Source of the DNA: an uncultured Pseudomonadales bacterium
Lineage (GTDB): Bacteria; Pseudomonadota; Gammaproteobacteria; Pseudomonadales; Cellvibrionaceae
NCBI GenBank assembly: GCA_947487765.1
Contig: CANKXO010000004.1
Location: 186,001-250,000, forward strand
Length of the DNA stretch: 64,000 bases
Reading direction: 5' to 3'
Below, in pieces: positions 7,671 to 15,612 of this stretch; position 1 is the stretch's first letter, and each line of letters starts with the position of its first letter. A program made the translations under genes and the position numbers. The notes under the pieces were generated by a model. It ran no database searches. It was not told where the DNA came from and saw nothing but the letters and a program-made list of their open reading frames with translations.

Positions 7671-8549
7671 ATGGACCTACGTTCGTTTCAATGTGTGATT
7701 ACCCTGGCTGATGAGGAGCACTTCGGTCGCGCCGCCGATCGGCTGCACATCACCCAGCCCGCCCTCAGCCAGCGCATCGCTGCACTAGAAGATGAAGTAG
7801 GGCATGCCTTATTTATTCGCACTCGCGGGGCGATCAAACCGACCAGAGCCGGCGAAGCATTGATTCGGCGCGCCCATGTCGTGCTGGCCAATGCTGAGGC
7901 TGCTAAAGCTGATGCCAAGTTGGCTGCAACGGGTTTGATAGGGCGGTTACGTATTGGGTTTACACAAATTATTCTTTATCAGGCGTTTCCTGAATTGCTG
8001 ACGCGCTTTCGAAAAGCCTACCCCGATATAGAAATAGAGTTACAGGAATTAATATCACCAAAGCAAGAGCAGGCACTGATTGATGGGCATATTGATGTCG
8101 GCTTAATACACCCGCCACTCATACATAAAGAGCTTCAGTTTCGGTCGTTGGAACCTATTAAATTAATTATGGCCATGCCCGAAAGCTGGCCGCAATCCAA
8201 GTTACCCAGCATTACATTATCCGGCTGCGCAGAGATGCCATTGATACTACCCCCGCGTTATATCGGCCCCATATTTTACGACGGCATTATCTCCGCATGT
8301 AACCGCGCAGGTTTTAGTCCGAACATTGTGCAAGAGGCAATTATGTCAACATTGATTGGGTTGGTATCGGCAGGTGTTGGTGCAGGTTTTGTTGCTGAAG
8401 GCTTTTCAGTCATTAAACGCCCCAATGTTGTTTATATTCCTGTCGATGGCGATTTGCCAACACTACCGGTTGCCGCTGCTTGGCAGCCTGACGTTGTTAA
8501 TCCTGCGGTTAATCGTTTTTTGGATATATTGTCTGAAAAGGCTAACTAA
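7671..8549 (+). CDS. LysR-family transcriptional regulator
   Basis: A 292-residue LysR protein. Residues 1-60 hold the winged helix-turn-helix (FGRAADRLHITQPALSQRI, then EDEVGHALFIRT) and residues 90-290 the periplasmic-binding-protein-like effector domain (GRLRIGFTQI, IDVGLIHPP, VGAGFVAEG). The sequence is closest in feel to the BenM/CatM-like group. It is transcribed away from the GlcG-type gene, the usual arrangement for a LysR regulator and its target, and shared operators would lie in the 119-base gap. The effector is unknown. Confidence 0.9.
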   Translation: MDLRSFQCVITLADEEHFGRAADRLHITQPALSQRIAALEDEVGHALFIRTRGAIKPTRAGEALIRRAHVVLANAEAAKADAKLAATGLIGRLRIGFTQIILYQAFPELLTRFRKAYPDIEIELQELISPKQEQALIDGHIDVGLIHPPLIHKELQFRSLEPIKLIMAMPESWPQSKLPSITLSGCAEMPLILPPRYIGPIFYDGIISACNRAGFSPNIVQEAIMSTLIGLVSAGVGAGFVAEGFSVIKRPNVVYIPVDGDLPTLPVAAAWQPDVVNPAVNRFLDILSEKAN

Positions 8550-8587
8550 AATTTGTTTACCGCTTACATTTAAAAGGAAGAATTATA

Positions 8588-8776
8588 ATGAAGTATGACC
8601 CAACGACAGAAGGAGGGCTAAAAGAAATTAAGAAGTCTTTAAAAAAGTTAAAGCCAGAATTAGAAGAGTTAAAAAGATTTGCTAAGGAAAATGTTGATGA
8701 TGAATCTAGTGGTAAATTAACAAACCCAAGTAAAATACAAATAGAAAGGATTAAAAAACACCATGAAGACCGATGA
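8588..8776 (+). CDS. Small charged hypothetical protein (62 residues)
   Basis: A short reading frame beginning 38 bases after the LysR stop with a clear ribosome binding site (AAAAGGAAG, 9 bases before ATG). The product is highly charged and almost certainly helical: KEIKKSLKKLKPELEELKRF is followed by a Lys-rich tail. There is no signal peptide or membrane segment. I do not recognise a family. The good start signal argues for a real gene, the low complexity against over-interpretation. Confidence 0.45.
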   Translation: MKYDPTTEGGLKEIKKSLKKLKPELEELKRFAKENVDDESSGKLTNPSKIQIERIKKHHEDR

Positions 8777-8840
8777 AATATTAGAGATTAAAAAATTTTA
8801 AAGAAGCGAAAAAATAATAGCTTTTCTCCGGAATATTTTT

Positions 8841-8880
8841 AGACCCATAAATAAACAGGGTCTGCCCTTTTATTTTAATA
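8841..8880. repeat. Degenerate GGTCTGA-type dispersed repeat with inverted ends
   Basis: AGACCC, then an A/T spacer, then GGGTCT form an inverted pair (8841-8863), followed by GCCCTTTTATTTT. It resembles copies near 5443, 16521 and 16771. It lies at the 3' end of the diguanylate cyclase gene and may act as its terminator. Confidence 0.35.
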
Positions 8881-9780
8881 TGGTATGGAATGTAATGTAG
8901 TTTTATTTCTGCCAGATTTTTTAGATTCATACAGTGCATTATCGGCCAAATCTATTAGCTCATTGTCTGTTGCTTCTACATGATGGGGAGCGATGCAAAC
9001 ACCTATGCTAACAGTAATGCTGACAGCTTTAGTGCGAATTTTTTTCATGTTCTCATGTATTCTTTCTGTGGCTTTCATTACTCCATCAGCGTTAATGTCA
9101 GGTAAAAGCACTATAAATTCTTCTCCTCCATAACGGGCAACCACGTCATCGAATCTAGCGTCATCCATTAATAATTGGGCAAATTGTTTAAGAACATAGT
9201 CTCCTTCAACATGCCCATGGTTATCATTTACTGCTTTAAAATAATCTAAATCCAGCATCAATATGCCAAAACTAAATTGTCGCCGTGTTGCTTGCCGGCG
9301 AATTAGCTTGAGTCTAAGCAACATTTCCCGCCGATTATAGCAGCCCGTGAGTGAATCTGTTTTTGATAGTTTTTTAAGTTGGGAGTTAGTTTCTTCTAGT
9401 CGCTTTTTAGATTCATTAAACTCATTTAATAATTTGTTTCGCTCTAAGGCAGGAAAGCAACACCACACTATATTGGCGCTATTTTTATTGTCTCTATGAG
9501 CAAAAATTACCATAGGGAGTTTTTTTTTATTTGAATTAAGAAAGTTAATTTGTATTTCTTCAACAGTACCTTCATACAGTATGGTAGGTAATAAAATTTG
9601 TTGAAAAAGTATTTTGGAGGCAGCAGTCAATAGGCTATCCACATTATGTTTAATAATTTCCTCGACCGTTAAATTAATATACGACGCCAGTTTTTGGTTG
9701 GAATAAATGATCTTGCAAGATAGATCTGTTACTAAAACGCCACAGGGTAGTAGGTCATAATCAAAAACGATATCAGTCAT
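8875..9780 (-). CDS. PAS-GGDEF diguanylate cyclase
   Basis: A 301-residue cytoplasmic protein with an N-terminal PAS domain (residues 1-115, LPCGVLVTDLSCKIIYSNQK), a short coiled linker (ESKKRLEETNSQLKKLSKTD) and a GGDEF domain (from SLTGCYNRREML to the end). The active site is GGEEF near residue 216. RFDD lies five residues before it and fits the RxxD product-inhibition site, so an active, feedback-controlled c-di-GMP synthase is expected. The start overlaps the end of an RsbQ-like hydrolase gene by 8 bases. In Bacillus, RsbQ acts with the PAS domain of RsbP; by analogy the hydrolase here may feed a ligand to this PAS domain. Confidence 0.9.
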   Translation of the reverse strand: MTDIVFDYDLLPCGVLVTDLSCKIIYSNQKLASYINLTVEEIIKHNVDSLLTAASKILFQQILLPTILYEGTVEEIQINFLNSNKKKLPMVIFAHRDNKNSANIVWCCFPALERNKLLNEFNESKKRLEETNSQLKKLSKTDSLTGCYNRREMLLRLKLIRRQATRRQFSFGILMLDLDYFKAVNDNHGHVEGDYVLKQFAQLLMDDARFDDVVARYGGEEFIVLLPDINADGVMKATERIHENMKKIRTKAVSITVSIGVCIAPHHVEATDNELIDLADNALYESKKSGRNKTTLHSIPY

Positions 9781-10576
9781 TTAATAGGTACTGTTTTACA
9801 GCTTTCGATGTGATCGTGGGGTGAGTCATGTGAGGACAATGTCCTTCGGAATCAATGATTGTTAATGTGCTATGGGGTGTGGTTTTATGTAAAAACTCAC
9901 CGACTTCTAGCGAGGCTAAAGCATCTATCTTGCTCTGAATAATCAGTGATGGAGTAGTGCTTTTGGAAAATGATTCTCTATGATCGGATAAAAAGGTCGC
10001 TTTGGCAAAATTCTTTGCAATAAGAGGGTCGGTAGAGCAAAAGCTGTCGGACAGCTCACCTTTTAATAATTCACTGGCTTGGCCACCGATCACTATTGGC
10101 GATAAATATTCAGCCCACCCAATATAGTTTTTATCCATTAAGTCGAGTAGTTCTTCCAAATCTGAATACTCAAATCCACCCATATAATCAGGCGGGTCAT
10201 TAAGAAAGCAGGGAGAAGGTGTTATATGAATCAAAGAGGAAAAATAACAAGGCTCTTTTAATGAAGCCAGTGTTGCGATACTTGCGCTGACAGAGTGGCC
10301 AACTACGATGGTATTTTTAAGCTTAAGGTCTTCGCAAATATCGAGAATGTCTTCCGCATAGCCTTCGAGGCTCTCATATTTTTTAGGGTCATACTCTGTA
10401 ATATCGGATTTGCCTGAACCCATGTAATCAAATAGCACAACCTTGTAATTCTCTAAAAAGTCAGGTGCCATAAACCGCCACATATTCTGATCACACCCAA
10501 AGCCATGAGCAAATAGAATGGGCTGGTCTCCTTTACCTTGAACAACGACATTATTTCTTTTTGTTATATTTGCCAT
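9773..10576 (-). CDS. RsbQ/KAI2-like alpha/beta hydrolase
   Basis: A 267-residue alpha/beta hydrolase of the RsbQ/DAD2/KAI2 group. The hallmarks are FAHGFGCDQNMWRFMAP, LFDYMGSGKSD, the nucleophile elbow GHSVSAS and the histidine in EGHCPHMTHP, with Asp in SKIDALAS. No signal peptide. I chose the ATG giving MANITKRNN because it matches RsbQ length; a longer frame from TTG at 10636 adds 20 unlikely residues. RsbQ of Bacillus subtilis is needed for the PAS phosphatase RsbP to sense energy stress, probably by making or loading a small ligand. Here the next, overlapping gene is a PAS-GGDEF protein, suggesting the same partnership with c-di-GMP output. Confidence 0.85.
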   Translation of the reverse strand: MANITKRNNVVVQGKGDQPILFAHGFGCDQNMWRFMAPDFLENYKVVLFDYMGSGKSDITEYDPKKYESLEGYAEDILDICEDLKLKNTIVVGHSVSASIATLASLKEPCYFSSLIHITPSPCFLNDPPDYMGGFEYSDLEELLDLMDKNYIGWAEYLSPIVIGGQASELLKGELSDSFCSTDPLIAKNFAKATFLSDHRESFSKSTTPSLIIQSKIDALASLEVGEFLHKTTPHSTLTIIDSEGHCPHMTHPTITSKAVKQYLLND

Positions 10577-10798
10577 AAGAGGTTCTTGTTTAGAATATAG
10601 TCTATAAGAGTATAAAGTATATTTATCTATATACAATAATAATGGCTCTTTAGAGGGTAATAGTCTCTATAAATAAATGGGCTCAACCCTCTTTTTTGTC
10701 TAACCCGCCAGTTAATCATTCTTTGAATTTGTCGCCTCAGAAGAGCGATTAAAGTTCTCTCTATTTATTTTTATAGTCGACGTGCGTCACTTTTACTC

Positions 10799-10811
10799 AA
10801 TGTGATCTGGT
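10799..10811 (+). promoter_or_regulatory. 13-base motif shared upstream of two toxin-like genes
   Basis: AATGTGATCTGGT occurs here, 146 bases before the LysM gene start, and again at 53481-53493, 127 bases before the YafU-like gene. It could be part of a shared control element; chance identity is not excluded. Confidence 0.25.
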
Positions 10812-10956
10812 TCAAATAATTTAATGCGTCGATACACATGGCAACGTTTACTCTAAAAGAGCACTTGCTTATTGCACAGCATTTTTTTAACCTGAGGCTA
10901 GCTCTGCCATTGATGGTGTGCGGGCAGGATACAATAATGAAGCACAGGGACCTCTT

Positions 10957-12027
10957 ATGGAAAATGCTGACACTCTTATTCAAGTCATAGAACAACCATT
11001 AAATAACCATTCATCAACACCCATGCTTTATCTCGTTAAAGCCGGTGATACGCTAAGCCAGATTATTACTAAGCATTACGATATTCGTTACAACGACCCT
11101 CGATATAAAGTCGCGCAAGCGTCGGTACTGTATTTTAATGATTCCATTAAAGATCCGAATGAAGTTTATGTGGGGCAATTATTAAGGTTGATGCCTCTGC
11201 CAGACGACAGTGTTATAGGGGCTTGCTCGGTACCAGAAAATTTTCATACAGAAAGGCGTGCGCTAGCGACTACACGTCATCGCCTGGAGCCACAAGACAA
11301 TAATTATGTAGAGCGTATGAAGCACCATATTCCAACAACGCCAAAAGAGCAGGATGCCTTTTGGACATTGGCGTGGTTACAACAAAACTATGACTTACTG
11401 AGTGTCTCAGCTGGTGGTGGAATCAATGCCTTTGGTGGATTGGTCAGCCAATCCCATAACGCGTTTATTGCTGAAGTTAAAATGCATTATGCACAATATC
11501 AGCGTGGTGCTATTACTGAAAACCAATACGACTACCGGCGCCAAAAATCCTTAAAAACCTACGCCAAAAAACTAGGTCCATTTGAAAAAGTATTACTAAA
11601 AGGGAAAACTGCACGAGAAGCTGTTCGTATTAACCGCTCTAAAGCATTGCCCGCTACCGTTAAAATCGATAACCATCTACAGCGCCTTGGCCGTATGGCA
11701 CAAACGGCTAAATATGGCGGAGTAGTGCTAACTGCAGCAGGTGTGGGTATGGGTTGTTACAATATTTCCAACGAGAAAAATCAACATAAGAAGAATGAGA
11801 TTTTTGTTGAGACAGTAGCTAGTACAATTGCTGGTGCAGCTTCGTCTTACGGGCTCGCAGTTATATTAGTATCTAATCCTGTTGGTTGGTTTGTTGCAAT
11901 AGGTCTGGGTGTTGGTGCTGCTTACGGAAGTTATCAAGCAGGGAAGAAAGCTCGATCGTTCTATAATCAACATGGCCAAAGCATTGATTTAGTCAATATG
12001 TCGGGAGTCGATAGATTGTGCAATTAA
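10957..12027 (+). CDS. LysM protein with colicin-like hydrophobic C-terminus, candidate pore-forming effector
   Basis: A 356-residue protein. Residues 23-75 form a LysM peptidoglycan-binding domain (LVKAGDTLSQIITKHYD, then VGQLLRLMP). The middle (80-240) is hydrophilic and unfamiliar. Residues 248-265 and 291-324 are Gly/Ala-rich hydrophobic hairpin segments, like the membrane-inserting parts of colicin-type toxins, followed by a short basic tail ending SGVDRLCN. There is no signal peptide. I chose the ATG preceded by AGGGA; a GTG 39 bases earlier is possible. The stop codon overlaps the GTG of the first of four related membrane proteins by 10 bases. Tails resembling its last codons precede each extra copy. 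A secreted pore-forming antibacterial effector with membrane immunity proteins is the best inference. Confidence 0.6.
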   Translation: MENADTLIQVIEQPLNNHSSTPMLYLVKAGDTLSQIITKHYDIRYNDPRYKVAQASVLYFNDSIKDPNEVYVGQLLRLMPLPDDSVIGACSVPENFHTERRALATTRHRLEPQDNNYVERMKHHIPTTPKEQDAFWTLAWLQQNYDLLSVSAGGGINAFGGLVSQSHNAFIAEVKMHYAQYQRGAITENQYDYRRQKSLKTYAKKLGPFEKVLLKGKTAREAVRINRSKALPATVKIDNHLQRLGRMAQTAKYGGVVLTAAGVGMGCYNISNEKNQHKKNEIFVETVASTIAGAASSYGLAVILVSNPVGWFVAIGLGVGAAYGSYQAGKKARSFYNQHGQSIDLVNMSGVDRLCN

Positions 12028-12398
12028 CCGGGCATGAGATATTTTTGATTTTATTTTGGGTTATGTTTGCAGGCATACTGTGGATGCCTGTTTCTTGGTT
12101 ATTGCTTAGTATATTTACGCCTAAAGCGCTATTAGATAAGTATTTTAAGGAGCCGCATTTTAGCTTAACAGAAACAGTTATGATGAAACAGTTTCCAGGG
12201 TTTTTAATACGAACAGCGATTTTTGGTTGGCTTTTATTATTTCCTTCTCTTGATAAAAAAAGAAATATAAAAGCAGTTTCTAACTATATGCCTCGATGGT
12301 ATATTGTGGCGCTAAATTCTTTTACTGTCGGGGTAATTGTTACGATATTAACAATGGTTGCTTTATTTTTCGTGTTAGAGTTTTACCCCGCAACTTAG
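12018..12398 (+). CDS. Small membrane protein, immunity-like copy 1
   Basis: A 126-residue protein with three hydrophobic segments (about 8-33, 60-77, 96-120). The central block LLSIFTPKALLDKYFKEP and the FPGFLIRTAIFGWLL motif are repeated almost unchanged in the three downstream copies. The GTG start lies within the last codons of the LysM gene, so translation is probably coupled. I do not know a named family. An inner-membrane protein coupled to a protein with a colicin-like membrane segment fits an immunity protein that blocks pore formation; this is inference from context. Confidence 0.7.
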   Translation: MQLTGHEIFLILFWVMFAGILWMPVSWLLLSIFTPKALLDKYFKEPHFSLTETVMMKQFPGFLIRTAIFGWLLLFPSLDKKRNIKAVSNYMPRWYIVALNSFTVGVIVTILTMVALFFVLEFYPAT

Positions 12399-12520
12399 TC
12401 TCTTTATTGTTTTAATTAGAAAAGCTATGTTGGGTCCTGCTTGTTTATTATTTGAGTAGGAATAAGTGCTACCTCACTCTTTATTTGCAGCAATACGTGC
12501 GTTGGAGCTAAGGATTTTAG

Positions 12521-12634
12521 TGGTTACTAGTTAGTAACGCGAGTATGGGAAAAGGTGCGGTTTATGTTTACGATAAATATTTTAACCAACATGACTTAGT
12601 GAAAATTTCTGGTGTAGGTCAGTTGTGCAAATAA
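12521..12634 (+). pseudogene. LysM-toxin C-terminal remnant (copy 2 leader)
   Basis: The frame reads GKGAVYVYDKYFNQHD then LVKISGVGQLCK-stop. The LysM protein ends GKKARSFYNQHGQSIDLVNM then SGVDRLCN-stop. The match covers about 30 codons, and the stop overlaps the GTG of the next immunity-like copy exactly as in the intact pair. Upstream the frame meets a stop codon, so the rest of this toxin allele is gone. Confidence 0.7.
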
Positions 12635-12995
12635 CGGGTGAGTTTTTGGCCGGCGTTTTTTTGTCAATATATTTGCAGGCATCTTATGGATTCCTGCTAC
12701 TTGGCTTTTATTAAGTGTTTTCACACCTAAGAATTTGCTTGAGAAATATTTTAAAGAACCATATTTCACTTTAACTGAAACAATTATGATGCGCCAATTT
12801 CCTGGCTTTCTAATTCGTACAGCAATTTTTGGCTGGCTCCTAGTATTTCCATCACTGGATAAAAAAAGGAATATTAAAAATATTCACCAATTTATGCCTT
12901 TATGGTATTCAATCTTGTTAAAAGTTTATATGTTTGGAGTATTTGTAACTCTATTGGTAGTGGTCTTGTTGTTGCCGATATTGATATTGCTATAG
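12625..12995 (+). pseudogene. Immunity-like copy 2, interrupted by a one-base frameshift
   Basis: From GTG the frame reads MQITGEFLAGVF and then leaves the family. Shifting by one base within the seven-T run at 12656-12662 restores VNIFAGILWIPATWLLL, then SVFTPKNLLEKYFKEP and FPGFLIRTAIFGWLL to a stop. An eighth T would give a 123-residue protein like copies 3 and 4. The intact part from an internal TTG (12735) would be only 86 residues and lacks the first membrane segment. It may be a decayed copy, a slippage-switchable gene, or an assembly error in a homopolymer. Confidence 0.65.
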
Positions 12996-12997
12996 CT

Positions 12998-13042
12998 ATC
13001 CTTGTAAGAATGAGTGGTGCGGATAAAATATTATGCAAGTGA
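12998..13042 (+). pseudogene. LysM-toxin C-terminal remnant (copy 3 leader)
   Basis: Between copies 2 and 3 the DNA reads ILVRMSGADKILCK-stop, matching DLVNMSGVDRLCN at the end of the LysM protein. The last codons overlap the ATG of copy 3. Only 14 codons survive, starting three bases after the previous copy's stop. Confidence 0.65.
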
Positions 13043-13404
13043 TAGGAGAACAATTAGCCCTAGTGTATTTTATAATCATGTTCGCAGGTTTTTTATTATT
13101 GCCTGTAACATGGCTACTATTAAGTATTTTTACACCTAAGAATTTGCTTGATAAATACTTTAAAGAGCCGCATTTTACTTTAACTGAAACAGTGCTTATG
13201 GCCCAGTTTCCCGGGTTTTTAATGCGTACGGCTGTTTTTGGGTGGGCTATTTTAGTTCCTAAGCTTGGTAAAAAAAGAGATATATGGAATGTTAAAAACT
13301 TTATGCCTACTTGGTATTATCTATCGCTAACAATTTATATGATAGGTGCGTTATTCACACTTTTAGTTATTGTTATATTGCTACCAATTTTGTTGCTGAT
13401 ATGA
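13033..13404 (+). CDS. Small membrane protein, immunity-like copy 3
   Basis: A 123-residue intact paralogue of copy 1 with three hydrophobic segments. It keeps LLSIFTPKNLLDKYFKEP and FPGFLMRTAVFGWAI but differs strongly in the N-terminal (MQVIGEQLALVYFIIMFAG) and C-terminal membrane segments. Its ATG overlaps a toxin-tail remnant, copying the organisation of the intact toxin/immunity pair. It probably protects against a different allele of the LysM toxin; that is inference. Confidence 0.7.
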   Translation: MQVIGEQLALVYFIIMFAGFLLLPVTWLLLSIFTPKNLLDKYFKEPHFTLTETVLMAQFPGFLMRTAVFGWAILVPKLGKKRDIWNVKNFMPTWYYLSLTIYMIGALFTLLVIVILLPILLLI

Positions 13405-13476
13405 ATCCTTCTATTTGATACTTATATTAAAAATCGATTTTTTAGTATGTTCGGAGTCGATAAACTATGCAATTAG
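13405..13476 (+). pseudogene. LysM-toxin C-terminal remnant (copy 4 leader)
   Basis: Directly after the copy 3 stop and in the same frame, the DNA reads to RFFSMFGVDKLCN-stop, again a variant of the LysM protein ending (VNMSGVDRLCN). Only the last 8-12 codons are convincingly related. The stop overlaps the ATG of copy 4. Confidence 0.55.
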
Positions 13477-13853
13477 TTGGAGAAAAACTCTTCTTAATTT
13501 TTTTCTGGGTATGCTTTATAGGCCTTCTTTGGATGCCTATAACTTGGTTATTGTTAAGCATTTTTACACCAAAAAAACTTTTAGATAAGTATTTCAAGGA
13601 GCCTCATTTTTCTTTAACTGAAACGATTATGCTTAAAGAGTTTCCTGGGTTTCTGATGCGAACGGCTATTTTTGGTTGGTTATTGATCTTTCCATCTTTA
13701 GACAAAAAAAGAAATATAAAAAACGTATCAAGTTATATGCCTCGGTGGTATGCCATTGCGCTCAATGTATTTAATGTTGGAGTAATTTCTACACTTGCCG
13801 TTATTGTAACTATATTGCCAACTTTATTAATAATGGATTTTATCTCCTCTTGA
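13467..13853 (+). CDS. Small membrane protein, immunity-like copy 4
   Basis: A 128-residue intact paralogue, closest to copy 1 (LFLIFFWVCFIGLLWMPITW, SIFTPKKLLDKYFKEP, FPGFLMRTAIFGWLL, SSYMPRWYAIALN). Three hydrophobic segments predict an inner-membrane protein. The ATG overlaps a toxin-tail remnant. It is the last member of the array; a short AT-rich inverted repeat (TTGATAA/TTATCAA) follows its stop, without a T-run. Confidence 0.7.
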   Translation: MQLVGEKLFLIFFWVCFIGLLWMPITWLLLSIFTPKKLLDKYFKEPHFSLTETIMLKEFPGFLMRTAIFGWLLIFPSLDKKRNIKNVSSYMPRWYAIALNVFNVGVISTLAVIVTILPTLLIMDFISS

Positions 13854-14027
13854 TAAAGTGTTATCAAATAGAAAATACAATAGCATGATTAGTGGAGCCT
13901 ATTCTTTTGATTTTTTACACAGAATAACTTCGTAAAAATGGTAGGCGTATTACTTAGCCTCTCTATAAGCATTATTTTGATGATTACATAATTTGCACTA
14001 TAGTTTTTCTATACTGACTGTTTCTAT

Positions 14028-14267
14028 CTAAGGCTTGGTCATGGCCGTTTGTGTTAATCTCCTTGCACCCCATTTGGCGGCAGGGGCTACAATCAATGCC
14101 GCTGGAAACGCAACAGCAAAACTCAATACAAAGGTACTCATCCACATTATAACAAACTGTTGAGAAAACCCAGTGTTTAATAAAGTCATGGCAAATGACA
14201 TGACCAAACTCATGCCCATTGCCATTAAAGCTACAAACAAATAATAAAAATATTTTTTATCGATCAT
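14028..14267 (-). CDS. DUF2798 small membrane protein
   Basis: A 79-residue protein with two hydrophobic segments (about 8-30 and 42-66) and a basic tail. The pattern FVALMAMGMSLVMSFAMTL, then a GF...W..SF..A...A.P.A..V.P linker and helix, fits DUF2798, a family of unknown function. GAGATC lies just before the ATG. The gene is isolated; its divergent neighbours belong to the toxin array and the pirin pair, so context gives no clue to its role. Confidence 0.65.
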   Translation of the reverse strand: MIDKKYFYYLFVALMAMGMSLVMSFAMTLLNTGFSQQFVIMWMSTFVLSFAVAFPAALIVAPAAKWGARRLTQTAMTKP

Positions 14268-14557
14268 CTTTGATCTCCTGTTATCTGTAGATAATCAGCC
14301 AGGCAAGGTTATTCTTTTTACTGATAGGACAGAATTTAAATCAAAACCGCGACTACCAAAAACAAAGCTGCCCCTCGTAGTGTGACTATTTATGTTTGTA
14401 AAAACTACGCTGTTTGCGCAACCGTACTTGTCTTTACTTGAGTAACCAGTTTATTACGTAAGCTTCGCGTACAGTCTGCAAAGATTAATTTTTTATGCTC
14501 TGTAGTGTTTGTCTTTGGTTAAGAGTGGTTCGTAAGATTCATAGATGTTTTCTCTTA

Positions 14558-15475
14558 TCAAATAGATGAATGTGTTTTGTTATTCGCTTTAGAAGACACT
14601 GTTGGAATGGAACCCAACTGGCCAGCATCGTAAGCGGCGGTGACCGCGTTTATTTCTTGTGTTGTGCTCATTACAAACGGACCTTTTTGCACGAAATGCT
14701 CTCTAATCGGTGCGCCTTGTAGTACGACAATATGGGCATCGCCAGAACTGCATAAGCCGAGCGAGGTTGAATCAAAATTGGTTTGCATAGCGATGGCCTG
14801 GCCTTCAGACAACTCAATTGTATGTTGATCCAAATTGAGATCGATAGAGCCACTAACTGCGTAGATCAACACAGATTGATCGCCAGAGACAGCATGATGG
14901 TATTGAGCCCCTTTTTTCAGGTAGGCATCGAGAATGGTAAAAGGTAGAGAAGGTGGTATGGCGCCCTTGGTACCATTACTTTCGCCAAACACAACTCTAA
15001 CGCGATAGTCATCACCTGTAATAACCGGGATATGTTTAGCAGGTACATGTAATGATTGTGCTGTGTCGTGCTTACGCTGCTGCGGTAAGTTGACAAATAA
15101 TTGAAGGCCGTGTGTGCGTGAGCCTGTCGTCGGCTTTTCATCGTGAACTGCACCACTGCCTGCTTTAAGCCAATACGCATCGCCAGGATGAAGGTCAATA
15201 TCATTACCTAAAGAGTCTTGATTCTTAAACACACCTTCGCTGTCTTCAAAAAGCACAGATACAGCAGATATACCCGCATGGGGATGTGCACCAAAAGTTG
15301 GTTCCGTCATAGTGTAGTGATCCATCATGACCAGTGGGTCCATTAATCCGTCGAATTGATTGTGCTTAAAGCTCTGGGCCTGAAATCCAGCGTCGATGTT
15401 CAAAGGGGTACCAGATACCCGCTGACTCAAATGAATTTGGCTAGGGGATTTCATCTTCATACTTTGTATATTCAT
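14558..15475 (-). CDS. Pirin family protein (bicupin)
   Basis: A 305-residue pirin-like bicupin. The N-terminal cupin carries PLVMMDHYTMTEPTFGAHPH, with the metal-binding His residues of pirins, then GDAYWLKAGSGAVHDE. The C-terminal half has the weaker second cupin (VSGDQSVLIYAVSGSIDL) and ends with GAPIREHFVQKGPFVMST, a pirin signature. Bacterial pirins include quercetinase-like dioxygenases and redox sensors. I chose the ATG at MNIQSMKMKSPSQ: the longer frame would run into the divergent LysR promoter. The regulator gene starts 137 bases away in the other direction, so it probably controls this gene. Confidence 0.85.
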   Translation of the reverse strand: MNIQSMKMKSPSQIHLSQRVSGTPLNIDAGFQAQSFKHNQFDGLMDPLVMMDHYTMTEPTFGAHPHAGISAVSVLFEDSEGVFKNQDSLGNDIDLHPGDAYWLKAGSGAVHDEKPTTGSRTHGLQLFVNLPQQRKHDTAQSLHVPAKHIPVITGDDYRVRVVFGESNGTKGAIPPSLPFTILDAYLKKGAQYHHAVSGDQSVLIYAVSGSIDLNLDQHTIELSEGQAIAMQTNFDSTSLGLCSSGDAHIVVLQGAPIREHFVQKGPFVMSTTQEINAVTAAYDAGQLGSIPTVSSKANNKTHSSI

Positions 15476-15612
15476 AGTAGGTGTCTCTGTGTTATTGATG
15501 AGTGGCTGTATTTGATATCTACTATATTTTGGAACGACTAATGAAAAAAGAGACAATATTGTAACTAAACGTTCTATAATTGGAACGATATTGGTTCATG
15601 AGAGAACATAAA

